Shown piece after piece: positions 62,536-64,000 of a DNA stretch of 64,000 bases. The stretch comes from Bacteroidales bacterium. Lineage in GTDB: Bacteria > Bacteroidota > Bacteroidia > Bacteroidales > UBA932. A program made the position numbers and the translations under genes. Location of the stretch: positions 62,001 through 126,000 of the forward strand of contig JAFWSX010000023.1 in NCBI GenBank assembly GCA_017519185.1. The letters are read 5' to 3'. The stretch's first letter is position 1, and each line of letters begins with the position of its first letter. The notes under the pieces were generated by a model. The model was not told where the DNA came from and made no database searches. It saw only the letters and a program-made list of their open reading frames with translations.

Positions 62536-62832
62536 AGAAGAAAGCAAGGCCAACAAGGATCCATCAAGGCAAGCGGCTTGGAGGGCACGAGTTCGCTCGG
62601 CCGGTGGATTTCGCTTCGCCCGCCTGTCGCGACGAACTCGCCCTTTTAGTCTGCATCTTTCGTTTTCGTCAGACTATGCCTGCTAACGCAGTCATGTCTG
62701 TCTCCACCTCAATCTGCGCCTAACGTGGCTCAGACAGCATCGCTCCCGAGCGGCGTTCTCTGCTCATCCACTGTTTCGGCCTCGCTCAAGTGCCCTTTAC
62801 GCCGCTGCCTTTGGAGACCCTTGCTTGCTCTA
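62536..62832 (-). other. Large structured element, possible divergent relative of the 46.7-47.0 kb pair
   Basis: The ends pair as AAGCAAGG (62542-62549) with CCTTGCTT, near 62820-62830. Internal hairpins include GGGC-ACGAGTTCG with CGAACTCG-CCC, TAGTCTG/CAGACTA, CTGC-TAAC-GCAG and TGTCTG/CAGACA. On the minus strand the blocks CGAGTT, GACAGG, GGGCGAAGCGA and a terminal CCTTGCTTTC follow the same order as in the 162-nt element at 46889. The match is weaker than that between the first two elements. Confidence 0.4.
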
Positions 62833-62943
62833 ATTTACGTCCATGGAATAAGCTGGCGTGCCGGCAGAATGCCGCAAGGCAACATTGTGCCCCACTTTGC
62901 GAGGCCGGCCTTTTTGCCGAGCAAAGAAGGGGGTCTGGAGGGG

Positions 62944-62968
62944 CGCGAAATTGTGGAATAATTTCGCG
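62944..62968. other. Perfect 9-bp hairpin
   Basis: CGCGAAATT, a 7-nt loop and AATTTCGCG form an uninterrupted stem in the non-coding interval. There is no T-run on either side, so it is not a standard terminator. Confidence 0.5.
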
Positions 62969-63030
62969 GTTGCCCTAGGCATTACTGCCGCACGACATTG
63001 CCTGCCAATCATATAACGAGTATTTACTAT

Positions 63031-63080
63031 ATAAAACGAAACACCCCGGAGGCGGAGGCCTTCGGGGCATTTCGAAATAT
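63031..63080 (-). terminator. Terminator of the OadB-type gene
   Basis: A 17-nt arm (63037-63053) pairs with 63058-63074 through CGAAA, CCCCG and GGC blocks with small mismatches, followed on the minus strand by GTTTTATAT. It lies 21 nt after the stop codon. Confidence 0.75.
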
Positions 63081-63095
63081 CGTATGTGCCAGGGA

Positions 63096-64000
63096 CTATG
63101 CGAGGAAGCCGAGGAGCATACCGGCTGCAACTGCAGAACCGATCACACCGGCCACGTTCGGACCCATAGCGTGCATCAACAGGTAGTTCTTGTCATCATA
63201 TTCCCTGCCGACGTTGTTCGAAACGCGGGCGGCATCAGGCACAGCGGATACACCTGCATTACCGATGAGCGGGTTGATCTTGTTACCCTCCTTGAGGAAG
63301 AGGTTGAAGAACTTCACGAACATCACGCCAGTGAAAGTAGCGATCACGAATGAAAGCGCGCCAAGACCGAAGATTAGCACAGACTTGAGCTGCAGGAACT
63401 GGTCAGCCTGGGTAGAAGCACCCACGGTAACACCGATGAGGATAGTCACGATGTCGACCAGCGGACCGCTTGCAGTATTGGCAAGACGACGGGTCACACC
63501 GCTTTCCTTGAGGAGGTTACCGAAGAACAGCATACCGAGCAGAGGAAGACCTGAAGGCACGATGAAAGCAGTCAGGAGGAAACCTACGATCGGGAATATC
63601 TTCTTCTCGGTCGGAGAGACGGCTCTCGGAGGTCTCATTCGGATAAGACGCTCTTTCTTTGTAGTGAGGAGTCGCATGATCGGCGGCTGGATCACCGGAA
63701 CCAAGGCCATATAAGAATATGCAGACACTGCGATGGCACCCATCAGGTCAGGAGCAAGACGTCCTGAGATGAAGATGGCGGTCGGACCGTCGGCACCACC
63801 GATGATACCGATGGCACCTGCCTCGCTGGGGCTGAAACCGAGCAGCAAAGCAAGTGCATACGCACCGAAGATACCGAACTGTGCGGCAGCACCGATCAAA
63901 AGCAGCTTGGGATTGGATATCAGAGCGCTGAAGTCTGTCATCGCTCCGATGCCGAGGAAGATGAGCGGAGGGTAGAAACCTCTCTGCACTCCTTGATACA
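63096..64000 (-). CDS. Sodium ion-translocating decarboxylase subunit beta, N-terminus beyond the window
   Basis: The C-terminal ~301 residues of the OadB/GcdB/MmdB family, the Na+-pumping membrane subunit of biotin-dependent oxaloacetate, glutaconyl-CoA or methylmalonyl-CoA decarboxylase. The conserved [23 protein letters not shown] region (with Na+-binding residues), [20 protein letters not shown] and [20 protein letters not shown] are present. The frame is open to the window edge, so about 80-110 residues are missing. The partner subunits lie outside, so the substrate cannot be stated; methylmalonyl-CoA is plausible given meaB. Confidence 0.93.
   Translation of the reverse strand, partial: YQGVQRGFYPPLIFLGIGAMTDFSALISNPKLLLIGAAAQFGIFGAYALALLLGFSPSEAGAIGIIGGADGPTAIFISGRLAPDLMGAIAVSAYSYMALVPVIQPPIMRLLTTKKERLIRMRPPRAVSPTEKKIFPIVGFLLTAFIVPSGLPLLGMLFFGNLLKESGVTRRLANTASGPLVDIVTILIGVTVGASTQADQFLQLKSVLIFGLGALSFVIATFTGVMFVKFFNLFLKEGNKINPLIGNAGVSAVPDAARVSNNVGREYDDKNYLLMHAMGPNVAGVIGSAVAAGMLLGFLA

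Larger units (their letters stand above)
62417..63095. other. 679-bp hairpin-rich non-coding interval between apt and oadB
   Basis: No gene is supported: the short open frames have no family marks and run through inverted repeats. The left part (62536-62832) contains many GC-rich hairpins and may be a distant relative of the elements at 46.7-47.0 kb. The right part has two further hairpins (62895-62926 and 62944-62968) and the oadB terminator at 63031-63080. Confidence 0.65.

Noticed and set aside
62725-63012. Small open frames in the apt-oadB interval
   Set aside because: Cys- and Arg-rich translations without family marks, crossing several inverted repeats; treated as non-coding.

Overview
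The window reads as a chromosomal stretch from a member of the Bacteroidota, most likely the order Bacteroidales. The reasons are the gene content (DUF4295 beside rpmG-rpmB, DUF4301, DUF3467, DUF1573 and DUF5020 proteins, a roughly 1,100-residue SecA, a very long signal peptidase I, a DPP IV-type peptidase), several signal-peptide or lipobox proteins, and -7 boxes of the Bacteroidetes form TAnnTTTG in front of most operons. Base composition is moderately GC-rich. Genus cannot be fixed from the sequence alone. PckA, a MeaB GTPase and an OadB-type sodium-pump subunit fit an anaerobic succinate/propionate fermenter; that is inference.

Layout. 1-4.6 kb (minus): valS, tatA, tatC and an ABC-F ATPase that runs off the left edge. 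4.7-9.7 kb (minus): a secreted phospholipase D-like protein, then the tightly overlapping chain punA, mtnA, MBL hydrolase, kdsC, maf. 9.75-12.6 kb: a stand-alone ATP-grasp fragment protein with a 55-residue membrane protein, a MetH-type homocysteine methyltransferase domain, and asnA. 12.7-16.9 kb: pckA, a short RecQ and nnrD. 16.9-22.6 kb (minus): an amidase and 5'-nucleotidase pair, a coiled-coil protein, zapA, a probable 6S-like RNA, rny, DUF3467 and a barrel protein. 22.7-27.9 kb (minus): translation genes thrS, infC (apparent ATA start), rpmI, rplT, then lepB, rpmB, rpmG and DUF4295. 28-37.4 kb: a deoxynucleoside kinase and a glycosyltransferase, then lpdA, secA, a metal exporter, meaB and a DUF1573 protein. 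37.5-45.4 kb: a 56-residue ferredoxin, then the minus-strand chain surE, lpxB, an orphan HAMP protein, trkH, a RecD-like helicase and DPP IV. 45.5-51.5 kb: gapA, a 532-bp non-coding interval with two related structured elements, then yggS, yidC and DUF349. 51.6-59.7 kb: trmD, twin cysteine-rich lipoproteins with a MauE-thioredoxin fusion, DUF4301, lysA, ffh, folD, galM. 59.8-64 kb (minus): an NCS2 purine permease, a DUF5020 barrel protein and apt, a 679-bp hairpin-rich non-coding interval, and OadB running off the right edge.

Most of this is housekeeping. Purine and nucleotide salvage recurs (punA, mtnA, 5'-nucleotidase, surE, deoxynucleoside kinase, apt with NCS2 permease), as do envelope biogenesis (Tat, SecA, LepB, YidC, Ffh, LpxB, KdsC) and translation.

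The least expected signals are non-coding. Two elements at 46656-46824 (minus) and 46889-47050 (plus) share short conserved blocks while their stems differ in sequence yet stay paired, as expected of a structured RNA family; a larger hairpin-rich stretch near 62.5-62.8 kb may be a distant relative. Also notable are the non-AUG start of infC, predicted leaderless mRNAs for trmD and recQ, and the lipoprotein/MauE-thioredoxin locus. No tRNA, rRNA, CRISPR, insertion sequence or phage gene was seen.
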